This document shows positions 33,983 to 46,891 of a DNA stretch of 64,000 nucleotides, piece by piece. The position numbers and the translations under genes were made by a program. Source of the stretch: Coniochaeta sp. PMI_546 (lineage: Eukaryota; Ascomycota; Sordariomycetes; Coniochaetales; Coniochaetaceae); NCBI GenBank assembly GCA_021432605.1, contig MU271147.1, positions 2,108,001 to 2,172,000 on the forward strand, in the 5' to 3' direction. The first letter of the stretch is position 1. Each line of letters opens with the position of its first letter. The notes beneath the pieces were generated by a model. It was not told the origin of the DNA. It worked only from the letters and a program-made list of their open reading frames with translations, and ran no database searches.

Positions 33983-36900
33983 CTGCAGTTAGCTAGGTTG
34001 TTCCAATTGAAGTTATATCTGCGCCCAATCTCAAGGGCTGATCAACGCGACTGGATGTGCTGCTTTCCGTCCCGAAAATCTTGGCCAGGATGTGCTGGCG
34101 CAAACCAGGTTTTCCCAGTCTAATGCTGCGTGCACGGACGAAAACCGGATGAACCAGGTGTAACAGCAAAAGTATGCAAACATGCAGTTGGTGGTCAGGA
34201 ATGGGAATTGGGGACCGCGTCGGGGTATGTTTGCCGGTCAGACTCACCAATGCTTGCCCTGGTCAGCCCCGATTGAGAGGGTGTCAACTGCTCTGCGGTT
34301 GTCGTCCCCGAGTGCAGCTTTGTGGTTCCTGCAGTAACTCGATTTCTCGACCAGGTAGAGAGTGCTAGGGTGAAGCAACTCAGGCACCCTTGGTCGAAGT
34401 GGCACGGGCAATGCTATCTTTAAGCAGTACCTAGGTTAGCATATGTCTGATTGAGGACAGCCCTGGCTCCGTGTTTTGTTTGTAGTTTTGTGCAGTCTTT
34501 GGATCGAACGAAACTTCAATGCGACTTCGCCCACGGTTTCAAGAGAGATCTCTCAACGCTGCCTCGAGAAACTCGCGCTTTAAAAATAGCAGCACCGATT
34601 GGCAATCAGACAACAAGTTCTCGCACGTTGTTAGGGGTGTCATCACTCCACGCAGAATTTCCCAAAATTCATGCGATACCATAACGGGCCTTAGTGTGGA
34701 ACGTTGCCGAGATTGAAACGGGCCACGACGCGACACCCATGTCTGGAAAGTCCCGAAGCTGCGAGCGCCTCAAAGAGCAACTGCTCTTTTGGATGCGATC
34801 CGCCTCAACACGATGGCACCAAACGCAGAAATTGATGAGGCGGTCTGGTACAAACAAATGGAAGCTGTAGAGGATGAACGAGTACGTACCGCAGACCCTC
34901 CAATAAGATCTTGTAGGCAGCCCTATTCCGTCCTCACTTTGTGTAATACCCTGTGGCGGTATTAGTTTCGCCCTCGCTGTCAAGGTTCCGTGTAGACGGC
35001 AGCTGGGAAGCCAGAACGCAGCACAAGAATTCTTGCCAACATTGCTCCGTTGCAAGAAGTGACTGCATTCGCTTGTTCTCTTGAGGTCGTCACTTGATGC
35101 AATAGCCTGCAGTCGACGAGGTGCCCGTAGAGACAAAAAAGACATACCGTTAACGTCCCTCGACGCGGTGATTCCGAGATATGAGCCGTAAGCCCTAGAA
35201 CAACACGCTGGTGATATGTTAGTCTGGCTTTTCCTGTATACGCCTTCTCAATGAGAGAGGCATGAGGCGCATAAATCCGCGATCGCCAGCTAGTGCCGGA
35301 GAAATGAAGCAAAAGGGTGTCTTTGGAATCGAGCGCAGCTGAATGGCGAATGTAGCGTGCCTCGAGCGCAGCATGCATGATTGTTTTGCAACGCCAACAC
35401 AGAAGGTTGCAGATGCAGCCCCAACCACATGTTTCTGCCGAAGCCAAGGGCCTGTGTTGCCACTTTTCGACTCTGGATGTCTTTGAAGCCACGGCGCCAG
35501 CGCGTCCGAAGCTGGCGCGAACCAGGAGGGGGACACCCTGACTGCGGCCTTTTGGATGATGATTCCTGTGCTAAAGATTCTGATAGGAACGAGCTTGAAT
35601 ATCCACTCACTTTCCAACGCGGTTCTGTCCCTGCAAGGCCAAGTCCCGATTTCGTCGCAATGCGATCGCCCTGCGGAGTCGAAATATCAATGTCAGCTGG
35701 TGTTATCCCAAATGCGGTCATAACGCCTAGCCTCCTGAAAGGAGCCGAATTTTTCTGATCCCGCATGGTTGTCTTGATAGCTGCCTTCTTGGTCCTACGC
35801 CGACCGTGTAACCGATAGCGTACTGTGGCACATGCACAATGTTTATTTAACCTTCGGAAATCGCCCAGATCTCTGGTCGGACGATGGGGCCCTCGACTGA
35901 GCAATCAAATCCAGGATCAAGGATCAATAGCATCCGACCCGTGCGGCCGAAGACTTCGGGGAGCCGATATTCGTGAGAGGGCCGATCCCAGAACCCAAAA
36001 GGCCAAGTATCAACGAGTCCGTTGACTCAAAGCGTATCTGCGCGAAAGTGGCGGCGCGAAAGCTTCAGATGGCACAGCAGTAACTCGATAGTCTCGTTAT
36101 AAAGAATCTCATGCTTCCGGCATCTAGGGCGGCACGAGTTGCTTCTCAGTAGGCTCAGGCGACAGTTGCTGGTCTCGGCGTCAAATGTCTACGGCTGACA
36201 TTGACGAAGTACATGCCGACGCGACACGGTGAACTAGTAGTTGGCGGCCAGTCTCCCAAATGAGCTTCGGACGGGGACCGGGAGTTATGATTCGAAGTCT
36301 TGATACGCACGATGGCAAAATCGGGCGTGAAATTTCGGTAACACGCGGCGGGCAATTTATGACGCGTGAGGCGCGACGTTTGATCCAGGTCCGACGGGAA
36401 AAGGCAACAGGTAAAGACGCAAGCAGATACCCCAGTCTCAAAGGAAACATTCACTTACCAACAATGCAAGCAACCCGAGCAGGTACAAAGCCTGCGATCA
36501 GTAGGAGGTGTAGACCGGTTGTTGTCCAGAGGTCAACAGGGAAAGAGTTTATCGAGTCTCTGAAGGTGGCAGGCACGTCAGCAGAGCAGGGGAAAGCAAC
36601 GCGTGGAACGTCAAGGAGCACGTACCTGCAGCACGTAGGCTAAAAGTTGCCTGAGTGCAGGGCTGAAGGATGTACAACACCGAGCTGTCGCAATGGACTT
36701 TGATAGGTGTCAGTACCGCCGGTGAGGATTTAGTGTTGTTGGTACTGAAGGAGGAAAAGTGAAGAATGTTTTGATGAACTTTTCCGTCGCACACGGTTAA
36801 GTTGCGACTTGGGGGGCGCGCAGGGGAGGTACAAGGATTAAGTACAAGCCTCGCACGTGGAGGCGCGAAGTCGGGTGCGGAGTGAAACAGGGCCAAAGCT

Positions 36901-37500
36901 ATCATGGCAGGTGCGACCTCAGAGGTTCCGCTGGGTTGCTCCTGCCGAAATTAGGATGGAACGTACGACATGGGGGGGCCAGAGCTTCTAGCACTGCTAG
37001 CCTCCAAAATGCAAAAGAACGCGACGGGAGACTTTGAAAGTGTAGACCGGAGATAATTCCATCAACGAGCATTGGTCCGTTCATAGGAGAAGTCCGGCAA
37101 GCGCAATCGAAATCGAAAACTTACTTGCACAACAAGCCTTCAACGCTTCTCTCCTCCAAACTTGAGCGCTCTTACCGCGACTGAATGGTGCTCAAAGCTA
37201 AGACGGTGGCCGAGGACGGAAGAACACGTGTCGCAAGCCAGCCAAGTGTTGTCGGAGCCGGCTGTCTGGCGTAGAAGCTAAAGGGACGACGATGATTGTG
37301 TCTAATGGCGCTTTTCGAGGACAAAAGTCGAAGCTTGTTGCGACGGATGCAGAGCGGCAAGCAAGTCGTTGACGGGAACGCAAGGATGTCACAGACAAGG
37401 ATGATCTGGTCTGTCGACCGTTGAGCCGGGCAGGGAGAGTGGAGCGACGGTTTTGGGTGCAGGAGCCCTTGCAGGGAGGAAGAGGACGAGCTGGGGTGTT
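33983..37500 (-). promoter_or_regulatory. Putative long intron-containing 5' leader of the MedA-like gene
   Basis: The exon holding the putative first ATG begins at 33982 after an acceptor GCTAACTGCAG, so transcript continues upstream. About 3.1 kb further, minus-strand 37125-37500 looks like a fungal leader: pyrimidine-rich, preceded by a TATA-like TTTAAAAG (37525-37532) and ending in a strong donor GTAAGT at 37124. I infer that the gene is transcribed from about 37.5 kb with one or more introns removed between 37.1 and 34.0 kb. Several short frames in between could act as uORFs if retained. Confidence 0.4.
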
Positions 37501-37524
37501 GTGGTGGTGGGTTCTTGGGGGCTG

Positions 37525-37532
37525 CTTTTAAA
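37525..37532 (-). promoter_or_regulatory. TATA-like box
   Basis: Minus-strand TTTAAAAG directly upstream of a C/T-rich stretch with many CACCACC/CTC motifs typical of fungal start sites. Placement fits the proposed distal promoter of the MedA-like gene. Confidence 0.4.
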
Positions 37533-40500
37533 GCCCGGTGTGTTGGACCTTGGCCCCTGGCAATCTACTGGGATCCGACGGGTAGGAGGAAGACGACTAA
37601 AATTTGGGGGAGACAGGGAGGACTGTCGTCGAGTAAACTCGGTTGGGAGGCTTTTTGGTGGCTGACAGCTCTCCCACACACCGACCAGGGGGTGCTCTAG
37701 CGGCAACCCGACGTCACGGAAATGCAAGTTGACAAGACTTGTTATGGTCAATGATGAGACCAAAGATCTGACCCAACTGTGGAAGAGGAAGCAAAGCAAG
37801 GAGTGCCGTAAATTGGGGCGGATAGCTCCTCTTAAAACATGGGCGGGACACAGCAACAGCGCGTCGGTGAGGAAGACTGGAGGAACTGGACCAGTGACAG
37901 AGGCGAGACGAGTGTACTTTCCAGCGAATCCGGTCCCTGCCGTCGACCACTATCCGTCACGCTTTGATACGCAGTACGAACGTCCATTGCGCCTTATCTG
38001 CGGTGGCTGCAATGTAGGCGAATGTACCAGGAGATCGTCCAATCACGTCGGATCGTCTCAACCATCAAATGGGTCGGACCAGAGAGGGTCGAGGATCGAT
38101 ACAATGTCGAAACACTACACCATACAGATATGGACTTCGCTTGCAACAGCATGAGTGACAAGGCAGGAGGAGAAGCAGGATACGAAACCACGACGACAGA
38201 TATGCTATAAACATCTCGACCGTAACTGCACATCCAGTCGGCCTGCGATTCTCGTCGATCGTTCAAGCCTTCAAGACGGACCATGTCGGAGCGCATCCTC
38301 TGTCATCCTCCCAATCCACAACTGAATCCACACGCACTTGTTTCCACCAGTGAGGTTCAAGTGCTACTTGCGACGAGTGGAGGTTGAATAGGGGCCCTGT
38401 AATTACGCCAGCAGCAGGCGATGAATCAGATGGTGCACTACGCAGTAAGGCCCCAGCTAGAGACTAGCGGAATTTGCAAGGCTCCGTCTGCCGGGTACGG
38501 CACGTGCTTCGAAGGAATCCCTTGGCCATTCGAGAACGAAACGGGAACGGACAACATGGGTTCGCAGTTCCCGAGACGCGAATGGATGTATGTCCAGGTT
38601 TAGTCCGTTGATGCGACCCATATGTAGATATGGACCTTTGAAAACTTTTGTAGGCAATGTATGGTATGTATACGATTGTTTGCAACAAAGGAAAAAACAA
38701 CGAGCGGCGTAGTAATCGAAGCAAATCCTCTCTAGTGCCAGGCGAGACTTCCTCATGCCGACCGATCTCACCTCGGCAATATGAGAGGTGTCTATAGACT
38801 TTGGAGCTAGAACTCATCGGGACGTAGCACCCCAACGTTGGCGTGATGGTACTTGTTTCTACCTGAGACACAGGCTTCGAACTGTTGGTTCCATCACGAC
38901 TCAGCTGCCGCCAGAGCTCGAGCGGGTGCTCACCTTAGGATTATTGAGGTATTTTGTTCCCCTTCTGTTCGCTGGACCATAACGTCGCGAGTACGAACTA
39001 TCTCAACAAAAAGTAACGACGTCGTTATTCGTCCAAGGTCAGTCCCGAGACCCAGCAGCAAGCATCGCGCACATGGCCTGGTTTTTGTCTTTGATGCTGC
39101 ACACTGCAAGCGCGGCGCATGGGCGGGAGATATGCCTGCAGCACTGTCACGGTCAGCAAAAAAGAGACTTGCTCGTGACGTTGCATCGACCATTAGTGAT
39201 CCAAACTTCAACGATGCGGCTGTCGGCATTGCACGTTGCATAAACAATGGTTGAATCTATGAAATTTTACCTACTATAGAACACTACAGACAGCATAAGC
39301 AAGGCCCCACCTGGAAATCAGCTCGAGAGTTGGCACTTGGCAGCTCCGAGCAGACCTCCACAGCGGTGAGATGAATTGCATAATGAGGTTCACCGAGTGG
39401 GAGTGGAAACGGGCGTTTTGCCGATCGTGATGATGCTTTCGAAGTTGACCTTTCACCGCACGGAGAGTGTTCCGGCACTGCTTCAAGCTACACTAGGGTC
39501 AAAGTGAGAAAATGGGGACACTACCAGGGGTTTTGATATTGCAAGGGGAGAACTGGCTGACGCCATGCATTCGCCAGCTGCAACGTGCTTGTTGGCGCGC
39601 CTTGCAAAAGTGGCCGGTGTAGTGTACGTGGAGTGTACATTCCAAAGTCCACACATTCGTTCTGCGACTTTCTCTCAACCTCCCAGAAAATAGGGCCGAT
39701 CAGCCAACCGGCAAACCGCACCCTGAGACTTGGATCTTCAAGTCGGCCGGCCTCGTTTTCACTCTTGAGCGGCTCATTTTCCGTGTCTCACGCTCGAGTT
39801 TCATCAAGTAATGACAGCGCTAAGATGGGCTGCGGAGAAGACTTGTTTGGACACAGTGATTCTCCCACAGCTTCGCAACTGATGCCGAGCAGAGCCAAAG
39901 TCCAGTTTACCTAAAACGGTACAGCTATTAATAGCCTTGAGATAGATCCGTTCTGTTATGTGCTAGATAGGTACCCAACCTCGGGGTGCGGGTCGGATTG
40001 CGAAATGGCGCTGGTTGGGTGTTTCGAAATCACACTTCTGTACAGGCTCCGGTGCAATTTATTGCGGCACGCTCTTGACTCTCAACGAAGCGTTGACTAC
40101 TCGAAAACACCCACGCATGAAGTTGGGCGATCGCCCTGCTATTTCGGGCTGCAGTGCCTTGCTCCCCCAGGCGCACCATGGTGCTCGTGCGATGCGTTCG
40201 CGCACGGCTTGTCGATTAACGGCGCTGCAGCAATGCAGCATTGCAGCGAGCCCTAGATGCAGTTGATCCTTGGACAGGAGATCTGGATTGCACTCCAAGA
40301 TCGTAGACGCAGGTTCATTAGTGACTCGAGCCGAGTATCCTGCCTCGACCGTGGTCCCACGTCATCGGTAGCGACATTTCCACCTTGTAGTCTCCAGCGA
40401 GTTCGAAACTCGACAGGCAAATCATGGCGCTTGGCCGTCTGATCAGAAGGGAACGACATGTTTGAGACTGATATCGCCCATTGCCAGTCGCTCCAAAGTC

Positions 40501-43500
40501 AATCAACCAATCCAGCAGTACTGGTACGCCTCGTACGTGTAGTGTAATTACCTGGGTGGTCGACTCAATCCAGGTCTGCGGGGTCCCCTGCACAAACATG
40601 GTTTCTGTACCTGAGCCCCCTAGGCGACCGTCCCAAGCGTTCCCGCCATCCTTGTCCCCGCTCTTCCCTGTCTCGTACTCCCTCGTTCGGAGATTTGCCG
40701 ACAGACGTGGTTCAGGCAAAGCCAACCAAGGATATTTACAGGGGACCGTCTTTAGCGACGACTCCATCGACACGGATTCATCACAGATCTCGTCTTTAGC
40801 CTTCCCGAGGATCTGGCAATCCCAGAGACAGGACAATCCCTACATTCCACGTCAAGATACCTTGTATGATATTGCGCTTGTTGTGCTGTCCAATTGGGGC
40901 GAACACCATCAAAACTGTGAATGCAATGGTGGACTGGTGAGATTCCTGGGGACGACTACTGTGAAGCCTGATGGTCGCGTCAATATTGCCTTCTTGAAAC
41001 TCTCTTTTGAGCAGTAATTTCACAGAGTGGCATCGACCTCGTCAGCACATGCAGGAGGAAGCACGACTTTGCAGCTGTTGAGTTCAGTTATGGGTCTCCT
41101 GGCTGCGTCAATATCCCGAAAAGCGCTAACGACCATACGGCTAGCTCAAGCAAATTTCGAGGGTGAAGCTGGCGCACCAGTTCAGTTATTAGTGTCGTGT
41201 AGGATGTGGAACTTGTGGTCAATCAGTCACTTGCGTGGATAAGCCCCTTTTCCTCACTTTCGTACCGCAGTACACGTACCTACCTTACTATGGTACTCAA
41301 CCAGGATGACAGATCGTCCCACACAGGCGTCCCACGGCCTTCCCAACCATGGAATGTGGGAGTGTTCGGCTAGTGGGAAGCCCGGCGGAAGGAACCCTGC
41401 CAATATCCAGGGTGACCGGAGGTGTGACGCTAGTGGTTGCAGACAAAGAACGGTAGGTGGGGAAGAGAAACAATAAATCTTCAGATACCTTATGTAGGTA
41501 AGGTAGGTAGGTACCTCAGGTATTCAGTTGAGCTAAACCTCGACGTTGCCCTTGACACACTGAATCCCGAAGGCAAGGAAACCTCTCTTATCCAAGTATT
41601 CTTCGAAATCGAGTGCAATGGTGTATAATCAGAAGTGACTCCAAGTTTTGGGACTTTTGGAAGCTCGCCATAAGCGTGCGCTCATTTCCTGTTCCCATCC
41701 AGTATTACTATGGTATGTTGTGTGTGGTAAACGGTTTTCACCTGGGAAGAGTCCTTGACAAAGTTCCCTCATCCAGCCTCCACGGGACAGAGCGCGCTAG
41801 CCATCATCCCCCCCTGCGACTCGTGTGGACGAATTGCTGGCGAGCCTGAGAAGACGCCACTGCACGTGCAAACATCCTTGGGACTAGACTGACTAGTTCG
41901 TTGACCGGAAGATTCTTCCGGGGCAACACTACTATGGTAGATAGGCTGTAGAACTTGTCAAGAGGTCCCCCAAGCTAGACGCACAGAAACAGGGAAGACC
42001 GCTCTTTGCTAGCACTTATCATCTGTCGAACATGACCCTGCCTTACGAGCCGCCCTATCGCCTTGCTAGACAGGTACGGGGTTCTTTGTCACGACAAGAG
42101 AGGCAAGCTGGCGTGGAGATATCTAAAGCACAGCCGTCCTGTGCATGTCGTCGACACAAATGCGATACTCAACGCTGCCACATCGCAGCAGACAACAAGT
42201 AGCGTGCGGGCGAGTAGCGTGACATCCTAACGAATCGTTCAAAGTTACTGGAGAGATCCTTCCGGCTTCTACAACAGGGGTGCCCCTTCTTCTCCTCCGC
42301 AAACTCTGTCGATGTTGGCAAAGTGTCAGAAGTCTCGACTGCAATCGACTTCACAAGCTCAGATGTTCCACCATTCAGGTTGACGATGACGCTGCAGACG
42401 TGTGTACTCGGATGCTTTCCCATTCGGTGCCCAACGGCCGGCGGGCGCGCGATGTGTTACATAACGCCCATAACGTCCGCACTTGACGCCAATGCCCAGA
42501 AGGGTACTGTTCCGGGGTGACGAAACAGCCCTCGCGCTTCATCAACTCCCTCCAATATCAAGACCCGCAGCCATTGGACAGCGAGAGCGTCTGCCGACAG
42601 GAGAAGATACCCAAATCACACAGAAGAGAGGTCTCATTGTGTCATTTCCATATTGTTAGTGATGAGACCTCCCTCCGTCAATCGAGCATGACAGAGCATG
42701 AATTTGAGGAAACATCAGTGCGTCAAGGTCGCATGCGGTGTCATCCTCCGCAGCGCGTTCTAGGCAGCAGGAATAACGACCTTGCCCCAGCCATCGACTT
42801 CCCTTGGGTCGCGGCGTCGAGGTAGCATGCCTCGATCGAGAAACGCGGTGAGCGTTGAATGGCATATCGAGCCGTCATCTCTGACCTTGACTGACCGCAA
42901 AATGACATGATTTCGGATAAAAAGTCTCGTTGATGCACCCAACGGGGCTTCTTGAACAAGTGCATTCTTAACACGGCGTTGCTATTAATTATCCACCCTG
43001 TTTCTTCTGCCAACCCGAGCCAAGAGCCTACTATGGTACGGTTCGGCATCAGAAGCCGACCACAGCATGTCACGGGAAGTGGACGATCTTCCCCTGTTTC
43101 AAACATACGCAGTCCCCATCTGGCCCATAATATTCACCGCTACCTCGCCAGTACTCGGTCTCTATGGCGCTGTGCCTTCATCTACGGATGAATAGGGTGA
43201 TCTAGGTGATGGGTCTCAAGCTGGACAGAAATACCTGCTGTCGGGTTCGGTACCGAAAGACTACATACAGGTTGTTGCGGTGGTGGACCAAAACGTGAAT
43301 GAGGGTCGCTCGGATAGCTAGCCTTACCGCTGTACTTCTAAACAACGTCCAAGAGTGCAAGGGCCCCGGCAGTACCATCAACTTCAGTGCAGGATCCACT
43401 GAATAAATGCCTCTCACACCTGGATACCCATGCTGGCATCATTTGGAGGTGGGTGGGCAGTGAGGAGAACCCGGTGATCTGCTGCTAGGGGTACGCATGC

Positions 43501-45797
43501 ATCATCCAACGTAGAATCGTATACTATACTATGTAGTAGTTCAGCTTCCTGGGAAGAACAATGCCCCTGAGTCAATACGACGTATGATGGACTATGAGAA
43601 CAAAGTTGGAGATGACGGATCCCATTTAGGGAAACGGCCTTTGCAGTGAGTCTGCCAGGAACATCGAGACTCTCACGTGTGTCAATATCCTGTATCGTTC
43701 CTCGCCAAACAGTAAGAGCAACCGTCCAAAGACATCAACTTGGCCAAGTCACACACCACTCCAACCACTTGCATACACTATCCTGGAGTCTCCTCATATT
43801 GAGCCATGGCCTGTAAGCTTTGCAGCAAGGAAAGCAACCATCCGCATGTGGCTCCATTTCATGCTGTAGCTCCTTCTCACCGCACCTTCTTACCAATAGG
43901 AAGAAGCCGTCAACTTGCTTTTACAAGTGGGCTCTTGGAGGCAAGTGACGGCAGATCTTGAAGTTTAATGCTCACACTCCCTTATACTGCTACGTGCCGT
44001 GAAGCAACCGGCCGCCGACCGGCAGGCAGCCGGTGATTCCCGCCTTATCTTCACAATAAGGCTTGTCATCCTCCCGGTCAGATCCTGTAACCGGGGAGGC
44101 AAAGCCGGAGGCAATTCGGGAAGCAGGGAGTCTATTCTCCTCTGGCTGAGGAATTCGCAACGCTCGAGCTCGGTACACATCAGGTGAGGGACGTGATATC
44201 AGAATGACAACCCATCGAACTCGACAGCCCTGTCCTTCAGCACCTGACGGAACAACCCCATAAAACCTGTCCAGATTGGACTTGTCTTTCTCTGTACATC
44301 TCCTCGGATCTTTACCAGCAAGCTTGTGTCCGATAGGCTAGACCTGACCCCAGATAGCGGTGAAGTCAAGTCCCTCTCGCGTGCCTCCGGTCGAGCTCCA
44401 TCCCATCCAGAGACCGACTTTTGCGGTGCCCTTACCCACCCGGCTTATGACTCTGATCTCGGAGTGAGACAGACTTTCAAGGTCACGGCGGTCATCGTAG
44501 AGCAGTCACTCCGGGTCCAAATAATGTTTTACACGTTGTCTGTCTCTCGGCCAAAGTCCGTAGTGGCTTGATCTTTGAGTCATCCTTCGGCCTGCCTCGG
44601 CTGGAGCGGCCTGAGGTGCGTCGACTTTGTCGCTAGATTCCCGACGGGCTGGAGCAGAGACTGTGGTCAGCACCTGACATTATCTGGGGACCTGGAGCCG
44701 TTGAAAGCCTCAGGCTCAAATTGTTGGGAATGACAGTTGAGCCAGTCGTGAGGTACACTCGGGGGACGAGAGCTAGGGATAACGTTGGTATCTGAAAGTC
44801 TGATATCTTCTAATATGAATCGCTGCTCCTGGCCCGCAGGAGTCTGGTAGGAAGGCATTGCGGCCATGTGTAGCTGTCGTCTACTTTTACTCCTAGCCGG
44901 GCAGGCGACAGGCGAGTAAGCCTGCCCGGCGAATCAATAGACATAGTCCTTAGACCAGGTGTCATTGTTTGTAAATGGTGTATCTCGAGGTAACGCTTAT
45001 TGGATACTGCGCACAATACGTACTCTGCCATGACGGATATCAAGACCAACAATCGACTTGGAAAGGAATTGGTTGACAGACTCGTTCTACACATCACATC
45101 TTCATATAAGCGTGGACGTACACTTGTGGGCACTGCCTCTTTATTGATAGTCTATACACATCGCTCGCCATCAAACTTACACTACCTCGGTGTCGTCCCA
45201 AGATATCCTTCTTCCCGCGTGATCCACAATGAATAGGACGGAGTGGCCCACGGGGAACACCAACACAAGTAGTTCCTTGCACTCCCCAGAGCCGTCGGAC
45301 CAGGGGCCATTTGGAGTTTGTCACCTATGCTATAAGGAGCAACTTCCTGGACAAGGCGAGCTGGCCCCGTGCCTGACAGCGTAAAGTAACATAGATCCAG
45401 AGGGCTTGGTCGTTGGTTGAAGCCCATCGGACGACAATCGTTCAAAGGCCACTGTTTCGTTTCGTGTTGTTTCCTTGCTACATCCTGCCTCAGTAGAATT
45501 AAACTTGCGGCCCGTCGATGCTTTGCTTGATGCTAGGTCAAATTCTGTTTATTTCAACCCCCGAGACCATCAGACGGTGACGCCCTCCTCATCTGATATA
45601 GCGCGGCTCCAATGCCAGTCTTGCATGCGTGACAGACGTCTCAAGGTTCACGCCCCTCTTCCGTAGTAAAAGTCATCCAAACTTCATCCGATCATCCCAC
45701 ATACTTCCCCCTGTCTCCCCCCGGCATCCAAACCCTTCCATCCTCCTCCTTAACCCGTACAAACAGACGCAACCCCCTCTCACGCCCTCCACCAACT
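37533..45797. other. Gene desert of about 8 kb
   Basis: No gene could be supported in this stretch. Long-looking frames (for example 40318-40836 minus against 40481-41017 plus) overlap each other antisense and show no domains. There are scattered AGGTACCT/TAGG motifs, one perfect inverted repeat (44896-44930), and GC-skewed patches near 42000-44100. It may hold regulatory DNA, untranslated RNA or very old decayed sequence; I did not recognise a transposon. Confidence 0.4.
44896..44930. repeat. Perfect 11-base inverted repeat (hairpin)
   Basis: Left arm GCCGGGCAGGC at 44896-44906 and right arm GCCTGCCCGGC at 44920-44930 are exact reverse complements around a 13-base loop. A very stable GC-rich hairpin. 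No poly-T follows and no gene is adjacent. Confidence 0.8.
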
Positions 45798-46145
45798 TCA
45801 CATCCTCCCAACTTCCCAAAGCCCCATAAACCTCTCCCCCTTCCAAGCATACGCCGTGACCACCACATGGTCCGGCCGAGGACTAAAGCGCGGTATACCC
45901 CTCTCCCCGACCCGAACGCTGAAACCCCCGTCATCCTCCGGCACCAGGTCCCGCAGAGTGAGCCGCTCCGTGAACGCCTCTTTCTCGCCCGCTCGGAAGG
46001 ACAGCTGGAGACTAGTCGCCGGCCAGAGGGGGCTGGTAGACGATGAGTTGTTGTTGCCGGCGTTGGCGAATCTGACGGAAAGGTACGGGGACTGCGGACT
46101 CGGAGGGTGGTAGGACTGAGGGGTCAGGGCTGCGGTGGCTGCCAT
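45798..46145 (-). CDS. Small unknown protein (115 residues)
   Basis: Not recognised. A single-exon frame with a good start context (AGAAAAATGGC) and strongly GC-biased third positions matching neighbouring real genes. The first 40 residues are Ala/Pro/Ser/Asn-rich; the rest looks like an ordered beta-rich mini-domain (LRDLVPEDDGGFSVRVG, then PDHVVVTAYAWKGERFMGLW). No signal peptide, membrane helix or cysteine pattern. It stands at the edge of the gene desert, about 750 bases downstream of the end of the large charged-protein gene. An antisense overlapping frame is shorter and less convincing. Could be lineage-specific. Confidence 0.5.
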   Translation of the reverse strand: MAATAALTPQSYHPPSPQSPYLSVRFANAGNNNSSSTSPLWPATSLQLSFRAGEKEAFTERLTLRDLVPEDDGGFSVRVGERGIPRFSPRPDHVVVTAYAWKGERFMGLWEVGRM

Positions 46146-46891
46146 TTTTCTTGGGAGTTTGGGGATGGGCTGCTATGGAGGGATTCGAGCGGAGAAGAGA
46201 CGGATGTAAGTGAGACAGAACTCTAGATGCGGGTACGTGGAGGATAATAACTGATTTACGACACAGATGATAGTGATGGAGGTATCTTCAAGTGTGATCT
46301 CGTAGTCTCTGGTCCTTAAGTTGATAGCGAGGTCGTAAGGCAGTACTGCAGATGGGCACTCGCCAAAGAAATACGAATCACTTCTCCAGCACGAAGCAGC
46401 GTGATTGTTGTGTCATAATTCCGTCGTCCCGGAAACATCCCGCACAGGAAACTACGCCGCGTTCATGCATAAACATACTTTGAATCAGGCAATATGAATG
46501 AACCAGAGCTATAACTCCCCATGATCCATAGCTCGTCTCTTATCTCCCAGGCCTGTAGCAAGCCGATTGGACCAGCAATAACTCTCGACAGCAGTGGTGA
46601 CATAGTAGCGGGAAAGCACTATGTCGAATATTGGCAGCAAACGGATGCGTAGAAGGATCACACGTCGAGGTAATTCTGACACTGAAGTCAACAAAGGCAA
46701 AAAACAGACGCCTCCCAATCATGATCGCATTTTCCTAACCCCTTGCTAAATCAGGCCCTACATCAAGGAGATATGTAAACTTGCAACCTGACCAAATCAT
46801 CCAAATCACCCATACACAAGGCCAACATGCTGTCAATATCAAGATTCAGTCTCCTCCAAAAAGTCCCTGCTAGGAGAAATCCCATGGGTAA
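46146..46891. other. Spacer
   Basis: About 750 bases between two minus-strand genes; AT-richer than its neighbours. Probably 3' region of the charged-protein gene and promoter of the small gene. Nothing else seen. Confidence 0.4.

Noticed and set aside
35290-35904. 204-codon minus frame in the presumed MedA-like leader
   Set aside because: Overlaps three other minus and plus frames, with Arg/Cys-rich composition unlike coding sequence; at most a uORF region.
40318-41017. Overlapping antisense frames of 172 and 178 codons
   Set aside because: The two oppose each other, neither has domains, splice sites or codon bias of the real genes here.
43806-43955. 49-codon plus frame MACKLCSKESNHPH... 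with a good Kozak
   Set aside because: Cys/His start is eye-catching, but it is too short, with no conserved pattern or splice extension.
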